From assembly GCF_019710635.1 (NCBI RefSeq), contig NZ_JAIFZS010000011.1, forward strand, positions 1-64,000: 64,000 nt of DNA. Reading direction: 5' to 3'. Position 1 is the first letter of the stretch; each line of letters opens with the position of its first letter. The translations under genes were made by a program, and so were the position numbers. The notes under the pieces were generated by a model. It was given only the letters and a program-made list of their open reading frames with translations, made no database searches and was not told where the DNA came from. Origin of the DNA: Mycolicibacterium xanthum (GTDB taxonomy: Bacteria; Actinomycetota; Actinomycetes; Mycobacteriales; Mycobacteriaceae). Shown one piece after another: positions 44,428 to 52,974 of the stretch.

Positions 44428-45669
44428 TCAGGCGAGGGCGGCGTCGATTCGCCGGGGATCGAAGATGTGATCGGTCAGGGTGGCGGCGAGGCCGGCGATG
44501 CCGGAGCGGTCTCCCAGTCGGGCCGGCACCACCTGCAGCCGTCGGCTCGCCAACGGTGCGGAGTGCGCGTAGACCCGTTCCCGGATGCCGGCGATCAGGT
44601 CGGGGGTGGAATCGGCCAACTCTCCGCCGATGACGACCACCGACGGGTTGAGCAGGCTGACCACGCTGGACATCGCGCCGCCGATCAGTCGTCCGGCACG
44701 GCGCGCCAGGCTGATGGCGACCGGGTCGCCCGACACCACCAGGCCGACGACATCCTTCACGGTGCGAAGCTGACGGCCGTCGCCGTTGAGATCCCGGATC
44801 AGGGCCCACCCGCCGGCGTAGGCCTCCAGGCAGCCGGCGTTGCCGCACCGGCACACCGGCACAGCCGCACCGAACTCGCCGTCGGGAGGACTGATGGGAA
44901 TGTGCCCGATGTCGCCGGCCGCCCCGTCTGCGCCCCGATAGATGGCTCCATGCGCGATGATCCCGGCACCGATGCCGGTGGCGACCTTGACCGTGACCAG
45001 CGAGTCGCTGTCGGCGAAGTTCGCGTTGTGTTCGCCGAGCGTCATCGCGTTGGCGTCGTTGTCGACCAGGACCGGGCAGGAGAAGTGCTGGGCGAACCAC
45101 GTCCGGATGGGGTAGCCGTCCCATCCGGTCATGATCGGCGGGCTGACCACCGTGGCGCTGGCGAAATCCACCGGGCCGGGCACACCGATCGCGATGCCGC
45201 GTACGAAATCGCGTGATCTGCCGGTGCTTTCGAGGAGCGCGTCGAAGATCGCGAGCAGGGACTGCAGCCACGCGACCGGGCCGACTGTGATGTCGAGCGA
45301 CTCCCGGCGTTCTTCCAGCACAAATCCGTTCAGGTCGGTGAACGCCGCACGCACTCCGGTGGCCCCGGCATTGGCGATCAGCAGCGCGCCCTGGTCGGCG
45401 CGGAAGTAGAAGTGGCTGGGCGGGCGTCCGCGTGCGGCGGTGCTCTGCCCGCTGGACACCAGTCCAGCCAACTGAAGTGCGTCCAGGCGCGCGGCGACCG
45501 TGCTCCGCGACAGCCCGGTGAGGTCCAGGATCTCGGCGCGAGTCAGCCCCGCTGACCGCCGAATCAGGTCCAGTACGTGACCGGCAGAGCCGGCCGGCGA
45601 TGCCGCCACCGGCTGTTTCTCACCACTACGAACACCGTCGGCGGGTGCTGCCGCGAATGCCTGCCCCAT
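44428..45669 (-). CDS. ROK-family transcriptional regulator
   Basis: A 413-residue regulator with an N-terminal winged helix (LTRAEILDLTGLSRSTVAAR) and a ROK sugar-kinase-like domain. The domain has GIAIGVPGPVDF, catalytic-type VDNDANAMTLGEH and the zinc motif CRCGNAGCLEAYAGG. Such proteins repress sugar operons and release DNA on binding the sugar or its phosphate. It is divergent from the ABC-transporter operon across 127 bp of relatively AT-rich DNA, so it most likely controls that operon. Kinase activity of its own is uncertain. Confidence 0.88.
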   Translation of the reverse strand: MGQAFAAAPADGVRSGEKQPVAASPAGSAGHVLDLIRRSAGLTRAEILDLTGLSRSTVAARLDALQLAGLVSSGQSTAARGRPPSHFYFRADQGALLIANAGATGVRAAFTDLNGFVLEERRESLDITVGPVAWLQSLLAIFDALLESTGRSRDFVRGIAIGVPGPVDFASATVVSPPIMTGWDGYPIRTWFAQHFSCPVLVDNDANAMTLGEHNANFADSDSLVTVKVATGIGAGIIAHGAIYRGADGAAGDIGHIPISPPDGEFGAAVPVCRCGNAGCLEAYAGGWALIRDLNGDGRQLRTVKDVVGLVVSGDPVAISLARRAGRLIGGAMSSVVSLLNPSVVVIGGELADSTPDLIAGIRERVYAHSAPLASRRLQVVPARLGDRSGIAGLAATLTDHIFDPRRIDAALA

Positions 45670-45796
45670 GGCCTGCCACCTCCTCCGACCTATTTTTACC
45701 AGACGATCCGCCCTTTTTGATTGACAGTAGGCATATTTATGCTCTCTACTAGACAGAAGTTGTTACCTGGTTCATCCAACTGAAAGCGAGAGGCCC
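45670..45796. promoter_or_regulatory. AT-rich divergent promoter region with palindrome
   Basis: This 127-bp gap between the ROK gene and the sugar-operon is markedly more AT-rich than its surroundings. It contains a consensus -35 box TTGACA (45721-45726) and, 4 bp on, the palindrome GCATA-TT-TATGC (45731-45742), placed where a repressor would block RNA polymerase. The outer AGTAG/CTACT arms (around 45726-45750) extend the symmetry. The -10 box is not obvious. ROK binding is inferred. Confidence 0.55.
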
Positions 45797-46822
45797 ATGT
45801 CACACCCTCAACGTCGACTTCCGCGGCGATTTGCCTGTGCAGCTGTAGCCGGCGGCGTGGCTGTCGCGTTGACAGCCTGCGGTGGCGGTTCCTCGGAGTC
45901 GGGAGCGACCAGCGTCGCCGCCGTGGTCAAGGGGCTTGACAATCCGTTCTTCCAGACCATGGAGTCCGGCATCGAGGATCAGGCGTCGACCAGCGACACC
46001 TCGGTCACCGTGCAGGCCGCCAACTCCATCACCGACACCACCGGCCAGGCCGACAAGCTCAACGGCCTGGCCGGGCAGGACTTCGGCTGCTTCATCGTCA
46101 ACCCGATCACCGGCACCAACCTGATCCAGGGCGTCGCGCAGTTGTCGGCCAAGGACATCCCGATCGTCAACATCGACAGCCCCATCGACCCCGAGGCCGC
46201 CTCGGCCGCCAACGCGACCATCGCCACCTACATCGGCACCGACAACAACGACGCGGGCCGCCAGGGCGCCGAGACGATGGCCGCCCTGCTGCCGCAGGGC
46301 GGCAAGATCGCACTGATCGGTGGGATCGCCGGGGACGTCACCAGCGGAGCCCGGCTCGACGGATTCACCGAAGGCGCGCCGGACAACCTTCAGATCGTCG
46401 CGACCGTCGCGGCTGACTGGGACCGTCAGATGGCGCTGACCAGGGCCACCGACCTCATGACGGCGAACCCCGACCTGGCCGGGTTCTTCGTCGCCAACGA
46501 CGACATGGGCCTCGGCGTGGCGCAGGCGATCGCCAACAAGGGCCGGACCGGACAGCTCAAGGTGATCAGCGTCGACGGCAACAAGGATGCGTTCGAGGCG
46601 GTCAAGTCCGGTGGCATCGACGCGGTGGTCGCACAGTTCCCCTACGTGATCGGCGCGATGGGCGTCGAGGCGTGCGTGGCGGCGATGGCCGGAAAGGACC
46701 TGCCCGACAATGTGAACGCCCCGGTGCAGGTGGTCACCAAGGAGAACGTGGACGCCGCACTGTCGGCGGCCCCCAAGCCGGCCGAGCCCTATGAGGATCC
46801 GTTCGCGGAGCTGAACAAATGA
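45797..46822 (+). CDS. Sugar ABC transporter substrate-binding lipoprotein
   Basis: A 341-residue periplasmic-binding protein of the ribose/fructose class. The lipobox is LTACGGG (Cys about residue 29), followed by the type-1 fold (VVKGLDNPFFQTMESGIEDQ, NPITGTNLIQ, NIDSPIDPEA, IGTDNNDAGRQGAETMAALL). Length, class and the gene set resemble FrcB of the fructose/ribose/mannose importer frcBCA. A good ribosome site (GAGAGG) precedes the ATG. It overlaps the permease gene by 4 bp. Confidence 0.88.
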   Translation: MSHPQRRLPRRFACAAVAGGVAVALTACGGGSSESGATSVAAVVKGLDNPFFQTMESGIEDQASTSDTSVTVQAANSITDTTGQADKLNGLAGQDFGCFIVNPITGTNLIQGVAQLSAKDIPIVNIDSPIDPEAASAANATIATYIGTDNNDAGRQGAETMAALLPQGGKIALIGGIAGDVTSGARLDGFTEGAPDNLQIVATVAADWDRQMALTRATDLMTANPDLAGFFVANDDMGLGVAQAIANKGRTGQLKVISVDGNKDAFEAVKSGGIDAVVAQFPYVIGAMGVEACVAAMAGKDLPDNVNAPVQVVTKENVDAALSAAPKPAEPYEDPFAELNK

Positions 46823-47802
46823 CGACCACCACCGCATCGAGGGTCGGGGCCGATACCGCGGACCATCCGCCGGTATGGCGCACCCTTCTCGACCCGGCCA
46901 ACCTGGCGACCTGGGCGGCTCCGATCGCCCTGGTGGTTCTCACCATCGTCTTCCAGTCCCTGAACCCCACGTTCCTGAGCCTGGGCAACCTGGAATCGAT
47001 GCTCACCTCGGCGGCGATCCTCATCGTGCTCGCGATCGGGCAGACCTACGTGGTCGCCACGGCCGGCATCGACCTGTCGATCGCATCGTCGATGACGTTG
47101 GCGGCGGTGATGTTCGGCGTGTTCTTCGACTCCGGCCTGCTGGTGGCGATCATCGCGGCGCTGCTGACCGGGCTGGCCGTCGGCCTGATCAACGGTCTGC
47201 TCATCTCCCGGGGTCGCATCACCGACTTCATCGTGACCCTCGGGACGTTGTCGGCGGCATCGGGCGCCGCCCTGATCTTCGCCGACGGCAAGCCCAAGAC
47301 CATCATCAGTGGCCCGCTGCTGGAACTGTCCACCGGCACGGTGTGGATCTTCGGCTACGCCTTCATCATCGCCATGATGCTCGCCGGGATCGCCCACGTC
47401 GTGCTGTTCCACACCCGGTTCGGCACCTATGTGCTTGCCACCGGCGGCAACCCGGAGGCGGCGGCGGCGACGGGCGTATCGACGAAACGGATCAAGACGG
47501 CCGTCTATGTGATCGCCGGCCTGATGGCGGGGATCGCGGCGATCCTGCTGGTCGCCCGAGTTGGTGCGGCCGAACCCGCGGCCAACACGGCGTTCCTGCT
47601 GAACTCGGTGGCAGCTGTCGTGCTCGGCGGAGTGAGTCTGTTCGGTGGCCGCGCGACCATCGCCGGTCCGGTGATCGGTGCCCTGCTTCTCACGGCGTTG
47701 GTCAACGGCTTGACGCTGCTGGGCGTATCCCAGTTCTACCAACCGCTGTCGGTCGGCATCGTCGTGGTGGCCGCGGCATTCCTGACGAGGTTCCAGAAAT
47801 GA
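46819..47802 (+). CDS. Sugar ABC transporter permease
   Basis: A 327-residue permease of the RbsC/FrcC class with about nine to ten helices. The typical TYVVATAGIDLSIASSMTLA and ATGVSTKRIKTAVYVIAGLM segments are present, the latter the contact loop for the ATPase. ATGA overlaps join it to the binding-protein gene before and the ATPase gene after, so one mRNA is expected. Confidence 0.9.
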   Translation: MTTTTASRVGADTADHPPVWRTLLDPANLATWAAPIALVVLTIVFQSLNPTFLSLGNLESMLTSAAILIVLAIGQTYVVATAGIDLSIASSMTLAAVMFGVFFDSGLLVAIIAALLTGLAVGLINGLLISRGRITDFIVTLGTLSAASGAALIFADGKPKTIISGPLLELSTGTVWIFGYAFIIAMMLAGIAHVVLFHTRFGTYVLATGGNPEAAAATGVSTKRIKTAVYVIAGLMAGIAAILLVARVGAAEPAANTAFLLNSVAAVVLGGVSLFGGRATIAGPVIGALLLTALVNGLTLLGVSQFYQPLSVGIVVVAAAFLTRFQK

Positions 47803-48608
47803 CGCAATCCACCACCCGCCGACCGCTGGCCGAGGATGTCCCCACCGATGCGCTGCTCAAGGTCGACTCGGCAGCCCTGTCCTTCGGCCAGGTCCGCGCC
47901 CTGAAAGGGGTGACCATGCACGCCCGCCGCGGCGAGGTCACCGCGATCGTGGGCGACAACGGCGCCGGCAAGTCCACGCTGATCCGCTGCGTCAGCGGCG
48001 TGCACAGCCCGGACTCGGGATCGATTGAATTCGACGGTCAGAAGGTACGTTTCGCGTCGCCGCATGAGGCACGTGACGCCGGCATCGAAACGGTCCACCA
48101 GAACCTGGCCCTGGTCGAGGACCTCACCGTATGGCAGAACCTGTACCTCAACCGCGAAATCGTCCACCGCATCGGCCCGCTCGCGGTGCTGAACCGCCCG
48201 GCGATGCGCGCCGGGGCCCAGGAGATGGTGTCGGCCCTGGCGGTCAACGTACCCGCCGTGGGCTCGCGGGTGCGCCGGCTGTCGGGTGGGCAGCGGCAGG
48301 CGGTCGCCATCTGCCGTGCCGCCGGCTTCACGTCGAAGATGATCATCATGGACGAACCCACCGCTGCACTCGGTGTCCAGGAGACGGCGCGGGTGGAGGA
48401 GCTGATCACCCGGCTCCGAAGTGAAGGCCACGCAATCATCTTGATCAGCCACAACTTCGCACAGGTGCTGCGACTGTCCGACGCGGTATGGGTGATGCGC
48501 GCCGGGCACTGCGTCGCCGGGCGCCGCACCGCCGACACCGACGGCGACGAGATCGTCGCCCTCATCACCGGCGCCCGTCCCGGCGACTACGACACGAAAT
48601 CGGAGTAG
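47799..48608 (+). CDS. Sugar ABC transporter ATP-binding protein
   Basis: A 269-residue single nucleotide-binding domain. Walker A is GDNGAGKST, the Q-loop is VHQNLALVEDL, the signature LSGGQRQAVAICRA, Walker B MIIMDEPTAALG, and the switch His in ISHNF. Only one domain is present, as in FrcA, rather than the two of RbsA. It follows the permease with an ATGA overlap. Confidence 0.92.
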   Translation: MTQSTTRRPLAEDVPTDALLKVDSAALSFGQVRALKGVTMHARRGEVTAIVGDNGAGKSTLIRCVSGVHSPDSGSIEFDGQKVRFASPHEARDAGIETVHQNLALVEDLTVWQNLYLNREIVHRIGPLAVLNRPAMRAGAQEMVSALAVNVPAVGSRVRRLSGGQRQAVAICRAAGFTSKMIIMDEPTAALGVQETARVEELITRLRSEGHAIILISHNFAQVLRLSDAVWVMRAGHCVAGRRTADTDGDEIVALITGARPGDYDTKSE

Positions 48609-48615
48609 AACAGCA

Positions 48616-49524
48616 ATGACCGAATCTGACCGGATACCTGGCCCGATCAACCCGATCGGCGTGCACGCCCTGGTGTGGGTCGGGGACACCGCACCGAACA
48701 GCGTCGACAGCGCGGTCTCGCAGACCGTCGAGGCTGGATACGACCTGATCGAGTTCTCGCTGCACGACTCGGCCAACCTCGACCGCGCCAAGACGCGAGA
48801 GCTGTTGACCGCCAACAATCTCGCCGCCGCATGCTCGCGCGGGCTGGCCCGGGACGCCGACATCTCCAGCGACGACCCCGCCGTGGTCGCCAGGGGTGCG
48901 GAGTTGCTTCGTGAATCGCTGGAGGTGACCGCAGGCATCGGCGCCACCGTCCTCACCGGAGCGTTGTACAGCGCCTTCGGTAAGGCGCCGCATGCCCTGA
49001 CCGACGACGGTCGCGCGAATGTCGTTGCAGTGCTGCGGGATCTGGCTGCACAGGCGCAGCCCCTGGGTGTGACGCTGGGGCTGGAGATCTGCAACCGTTA
49101 CGAGACCAACGTGGTGAACACCGCGCGCGACTGCCTCGCACTAGCCGACGACATCGGTGCCGACAACGTGATCATTCACCTCGACACCTACCACATGAAC
49201 ATCGAGGAGGATGACTTCGTCACGCCGGTGCACGATTGCGGCGACCGATTGGGTTATGTCCACATCGGCGAAAACCACCGCGGCTACCTGGGATCGGGAC
49301 ACATCGACTTCCGGGCGTTCTTCGGCGCGCTGGCCGACATCGGCTACACCGGACCGCTGACGTTCGAGTCGTTCTCCTCGGCGGTCGTCGCCCCGGGGCT
49401 GTCCAACGATCTGGCGATCTGGCGCAACCTGTGGGACAACGGCTTCGACCTGGCCAGCCATGCCCGCCGTTTCATCGCCGACGGGCTGCACGACGCGCGG
49501 GCGCATGCCGCCGTACGTCCGTGA
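48616..49524 (+). CDS. Sugar isomerase/3-epimerase (TIM barrel)
   Basis: A 302-residue protein of the xylose-isomerase-like TIM-barrel (AP_endonuc_2) superfamily. The metal ligands expected for D-tagatose/D-psicose 3-epimerases are in place: Glu in LEICNRYETN, Asp and His in IHLDTYHMN, His in VHIGENHRG and Glu in PLTFESFSS. It probably interconverts ketohexoses imported by the transporter. Its stop overlaps the kinase start (GTGA). Exact sugar unknown. Confidence 0.85.
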   Translation: MTESDRIPGPINPIGVHALVWVGDTAPNSVDSAVSQTVEAGYDLIEFSLHDSANLDRAKTRELLTANNLAAACSRGLARDADISSDDPAVVARGAELLRESLEVTAGIGATVLTGALYSAFGKAPHALTDDGRANVVAVLRDLAAQAQPLGVTLGLEICNRYETNVVNTARDCLALADDIGADNVIIHLDTYHMNIEEDDFVTPVHDCGDRLGYVHIGENHRGYLGSGHIDFRAFFGALADIGYTGPLTFESFSSAVVAPGLSNDLAIWRNLWDNGFDLASHARRFIADGLHDARAHAAVRP

Positions 49525-50171
49525 TCGAAGCGCTGGCGCGCGAGGCCATCACCCTTACCCAGGGTCGTCCACGCGCGATCCTGGGGATCACCGGACCGCC
49601 CGGTGCAGGCAAGACGACCCTGGTGGAGGCGCTGATCACGGCCATCGAGCGGCTCGAAGGCCCCGGCTGGCTGGCGCACATACCGATGGACGGCTTCCAC
49701 CTTGCCGACAGTCAACTGCGGCGACTCGGCGCGCTCGGCCGAAAGGGGGCGCCGGACACCTTTGACGCCGCCGGTTACGCACACCTGCTGGCACGGGCCC
49801 GCACCGAGACCGAGGAGCCGGTGTATGCACCGGGATTCGAGCGCACTCTCGAACAGCCGTTGGCGGCGGCCCTGGTGGTGCTGCCGCAGGCGCGGCTCGT
49901 CGTGACCGAAGGAAACTACCTGCTGCTGGACGACCCGGCCTGGGTCCGCGCGCACGCAGCGATGGACGCGGTCTGGTACGTCACGGCCGAGGAGAGCACC
50001 CGGGTCCAACGGCTGGTGGCACGGCACATCGAGTTCGGCAAGGAGCCCGACGCCGCGCGCGCGTGGGTCGCCGGCACCGATCAACCCAACGCCGAGCTGG
50101 TGTCTTCGACCCGTGCCGGCGCCGACCGCGTCATCGTCAACGGATCGCACGGGTGGGTGTTCGAGGGATGA
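49521..50171 (+). CDS. Sugar kinase of the PRK/uridine-kinase fold (FrcK-like)
   Basis: A 216-residue P-loop kinase. Walker A is ITGPPGAGKTTL; IPMDGFHLADSQLRRLG and TEGNYLLL are the family's substrate and Walker-B-like motifs. Proteins of this group include FrcK of the Sinorhizobium fructose operon frcBCAK, as well as the pantothenate kinase fold. In this operon phosphorylation of the epimerised ketose is the likely role. GTG 49521 overlaps the epimerase stop. It is the last gene; copy C of the palindromic element follows 11 bp on. Confidence 0.82.
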   Translation: MIEALAREAITLTQGRPRAILGITGPPGAGKTTLVEALITAIERLEGPGWLAHIPMDGFHLADSQLRRLGALGRKGAPDTFDAAGYAHLLARARTETEEPVYAPGFERTLEQPLAAALVVLPQARLVVTEGNYLLLDDPAWVRAHAAMDAVWYVTAEESTRVQRLVARHIEFGKEPDAARAWVAGTDQPNAELVSSTRAGADRVIVNGSHGWVFEG

Positions 50172-50182
50172 CCGCTCTCCGT

Positions 50183-50243
50183 GCCGAAACGGGGTTCCAA
50201 CCGGCACTTTTCGGCTCAAGAGCGGGTGGAATACAGTTTCGGC
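50183..50243. repeat. Palindromic 61-bp element, copy C (diverged)
   Basis: GCCGAAACGGGGTTCCA (50183-50199) faces TGGAATACAGTTTCGGC (50227-50243). The outer GCCGAAAC and inner TTCCA segments of the arms pair, with four central mismatches. The span is exactly 61 bp, the same as copies A and B. It lies between the convergent kinase and lipO genes. Confidence 0.7.
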
Positions 50244-50250
50244 GAGAAGT

Positions 50251-51495
50251 TCAGTCGGGCACCGCTGCACCGCGGGTGGCCCGCACCCAGGACAGGAACT
50301 CCTCCACCGACTGCGCGGTGTAGTGCGCGCGCGGGGAGCCGTAGTAGAAGTCGAAAGCGTGCTGCGCGTGCGGGATCTCGGCGTACACCACCGGTGACGT
50401 CGAGACGGCCTTGAGCGACGCGGCGAACTCCCGGCCCTCGGCCACCGGGATGATCGAGTCGTCGCGGCCGTGCAGAATGAAGAACGGGGGCGCATCCGGC
50501 CGCAGGCGGTAGCCCGGTGACGCGTCGACGAACACCTGCCGGTCGCTCGAGATCGGTTTCTTGACGACGAACTTCTCCAGGAACCCCACGAACTCCTTGC
50601 GCCCATCGCCGAGGGTGGACACCCAGTCATAGCGTCCGTAGATCGGCACGGCGGCCGCCACCGTGGTGTCGGCCTCCTCGAAGCCGGGCTGGAACTGCGG
50701 GTCGCCGGCGGTGAGCGCGGCCAGCGCGGACAGGTGCCCGCCGGCCGAGCCGCCGGTGATCGTCACGAAGTCGGGGTCACCGCCGTACTCGGCGATGTGC
50801 GCCTTGATCCAGGCGAGTGCCCGTTTGACGTCGACGATGTGGTCCGGCCAGGTGTGTCGGGGGCTGACCCGATAGTCGATCGACACGCACACCCAGCCGT
50901 GCTCGGCCAGATGGCTGAGCAGCGGATAGGCCTGGGGGCGCCGCACCCCGATCGCCCATCCGCCCCCGGGCACCTGCAGCAGCACCGGCGCCTTCCCGTC
51001 GCGGGGAAGGTCGGCGCGGCGCCAGATGTCGGCGCGGTTGACCCGCCGGTGCGGCCCATACTGGACGGTGTCCGCCCTTTCCATGTAGCGGCGGCGGACG
51101 ACGTCGTTGGGCGGAACCCCGACCCGGCGTCGTCGGCCGGGCCGCGCGGCCTCCGCGATCGCCTGGTAGTCGTCGCCGAGCGCCTCACGCAGCGGGTCCT
51201 CGAAGAACGGCTGAGCGGCGACGTTGCGGCGGTGGATCAGCCACAGCAGCGCCCACGCGACCGCGGTCAGCAGCAGGGCGATCCGGCCCCGGGTGCCGCG
51301 GAAGTCGCCGCGGGTGCCGCGGCGGACCGCGTCGGCCATCGACCCGGCCATGTACAGCGGGGACATCTCCGATGTCGGCCACCCGAACGCGAACACCAGG
51401 GTGCTGGCATAGCCCTCCCGGCCGAGAGGGCGTAGCCCGTTGGCGGCGTTGAGCAGCTCCGCGGCGGCGCGAAGCAGTGGTCGGCGTTTAACCAT
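50251..51495 (-). CDS. lipO: Alpha/beta hydrolase, LipO (Rv1426c) type
   Basis: A 414-residue esterase-like protein. The N-terminal 165 residues include a membrane helix (IALLLTAVAWALLWLI). The catalytic domain has VPGGGWAIGVR, nucleophile Ser in TGGSAGGHLSAL, acid in HGRDDSIIPV and His in PHAQHAFDF. It is related to LipC at 41648. ATG 51495 overlaps the end of the broken fadD. In M. tuberculosis lipO, fadD12 and Rv1428c form the same order, so this block seems to derive from that locus. Confidence 0.82.
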   Translation of the reverse strand: MVKRRPLLRAAAELLNAANGLRPLGREGYASTLVFAFGWPTSEMSPLYMAGSMADAVRRGTRGDFRGTRGRIALLLTAVAWALLWLIHRRNVAAQPFFEDPLREALGDDYQAIAEAARPGRRRRVGVPPNDVVRRRYMERADTVQYGPHRRVNRADIWRRADLPRDGKAPVLLQVPGGGWAIGVRRPQAYPLLSHLAEHGWVCVSIDYRVSPRHTWPDHIVDVKRALAWIKAHIAEYGGDPDFVTITGGSAGGHLSALAALTAGDPQFQPGFEEADTTVAAAVPIYGRYDWVSTLGDGRKEFVGFLEKFVVKKPISSDRQVFVDASPGYRLRPDAPPFFILHGRDDSIIPVAEGREFAASLKAVSTSPVVYAEIPHAQHAFDFYYGSPRAHYTAQSVEEFLSWVRATRGAAVPD

Positions 51496-51873
51496 TCTGA
51501 GCCCGCTCCTGCAGTTCCATCCGGAAGATCTTTCCGGTGATGCTACGGGGCAGCTCATCGAGCACCGTGATCGACCGGGGCACTCTGTAATTCGGCAGGT
51601 TTGCGCGGACGAACTCCTTGAGGGTCGCCACCGCGACGAATTTGCCGTCGCCCTCCCGTCCCATCACCTCGGCGAGAGCGGGCCCGGCGAACGAGGTGTT
51701 CAGCAGCAGCACGTCGGCGCCGATCCGGTTGGCGGCGATCAGCGTGTCGACGAACCGCCGTTGGTTGCCGGCCATCAGGCCGATGACCTCGGGCTGCCCG
51801 CCCGGCAGCGCTGCGCCGAGGCCGCGAACCCGGAGGTGATGGCCATGTTGGTCAGTGGGTCGGCGATCCCCAT
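51488..51873 (-). pseudogene. Remnant of a fatty-acid-CoA ligase (fadD12-like)
   Basis: The stretch carries two separated pieces of an acyl-CoA ligase. One reads PEVIGLMAGNQRRFVDTLIA then ADVLLLNTSFAGPALAEV (an internal part near residue 90 of such enzymes). The other reads LKEFVRANLPNYRVPRSITV then LPRSITGKIFRMEL (the last 40 residues with the catalytic Lys region). About 330 codons between them, including the ATP-binding motif, are missing. A short 5' piece (MGIADPLTNMAITSGFA) is in another frame. It lies exactly where fadD12 is expected, between lipO and the acyltransferase. Confidence 0.82.
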
Positions 51874-51876
51874 CTC

Positions 51877-52686
51877 TCAGCCCAGTACCGGCAGCCGGCG
51901 CTCCTGAGCGAGTTTGCCGAGGGCGCGCTGCATCACCCGGCGGACGTGGGCGTCGACCTCGTCGATGTCGGGGTTCTCACCGAACTGCTCGACGATGTGG
52001 ATCGGCTCGAGGGTCTGCATGGTGATCTTGGCCGGCAGCGGGACGTTGATCGGCAACACCATGGACAGGCCGAACGGGAAGCCGAGGGAGACCGGCATGA
52101 TCTTGGCCCGGAACATCCCTGCGATCGGGCCGAGCGCCTTGGCGACCTCGGTCCCGCGGGTCAGGAACAGTTGGGTCTCCTGGCCCCCGATCGCCACCGT
52201 CGGCACGATCGGCACCCCGTTGTTCAGGGCCGCCCGCACGTAGCCGGTACGCCCGCCGAAGTCGATCTTGTTCGCGCTGAGCGTCGGCCGGTAGACGTCG
52301 TAGTCGCCGCCGGGGAAGACCACCACCACGCCGCCGGAGCGCAGCGCCTCGTCGGCGTTCTCGTGGTTGGCCGGGATGAAGCCGGTCTTCCTGAAGAACG
52401 CTCCCGGCGGCCCCACCATGAGCATGTCGTGGGACAGCGTGTACACCGGACGGTCGTAGCCGAACTTCTCGTAGAAACCGCTGGCGAACACCGGCACATC
52501 CACTGCGAACATCCCGCCCGAATGGTTCGACACCACGAGCGCGCCGCCGGCCGGGAACGAATCGAGACCGCGCACCTCGGCGCGGTGATAGCCCTTCAGG
52601 AACGGCTTGAGGATCCCCATCACCCGCTCGGTCAGAACCGGATCCCACTTGGTGATCTCGGACGGCTTGATATCGGTCGCGCTCAC
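51877..52686 (-). CDS. Lysophospholipid-acyltransferase-family protein (Rv1428c-like)
   Basis: A 269-residue PlsC-like acyltransferase. The motif is NHSGG (block I, degenerate HX4D replaced by NHSGGMFAVD), followed by VVVVFPGGDYDVYRPT and NNGVPIVPTVAIGGQE. The GTG at 52686 follows AAGGAGG by 6 bp; the long upstream extension is not coding. A perfect KstR-type site lies 32 bp upstream, so cholesterol-dependent derepression is likely. The acyl acceptor is unknown. Confidence 0.85.
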   Translation of the reverse strand: MSATDIKPSEITKWDPVLTERVMGILKPFLKGYHRAEVRGLDSFPAGGALVVSNHSGGMFAVDVPVFASGFYEKFGYDRPVYTLSHDMLMVGPPGAFFRKTGFIPANHENADEALRSGGVVVVFPGGDYDVYRPTLSANKIDFGGRTGYVRAALNNGVPIVPTVAIGGQETQLFLTRGTEVAKALGPIAGMFRAKIMPVSLGFPFGLSMVLPINVPLPAKITMQTLEPIHIVEQFGENPDIDEVDAHVRRVMQRALGKLAQERRLPVLG

Positions 52687-52717
52687 GGCGGCCTCCTTGC
52701 GGACTTCGGCATCAGAT

Positions 52718-52731
52718 TGGAACATGTTCCA
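52718..52731. promoter_or_regulatory. KstR operator (perfect palindrome)
   Basis: TGGAACATGTTCCA is a perfect 14-bp palindrome and an exact match to the KstR consensus TNNAACNNGTTNNA. It lies 32 bp upstream of the acyltransferase GTG. From memory, M. tuberculosis Rv1428c belongs to the KstR regulon. It could also affect nat (start 52975), which is farther away. Confidence 0.82.
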
Positions 52732-52974
52732 GTTTTGCGAGTCTACCCACTGCTCACGGCCGTCGACCCGGGCGGCCGGACCGGCCTGGTCACATCCTGC
52801 CATCGCGATCGCAAACCGACCGCCTCGTTTCCGCCGATCCGCCGGTCGGCGGAAACGCCACCCCACGGGCCCGGTGGCCGGTAGCCTCGTCCAGGCTATG
52901 GCGGGACCTGGTCGGGGATTCCGCCATAGCGCTGAATCCGACCCGGACGGCGATTGACGCCGCACGATTGCACT

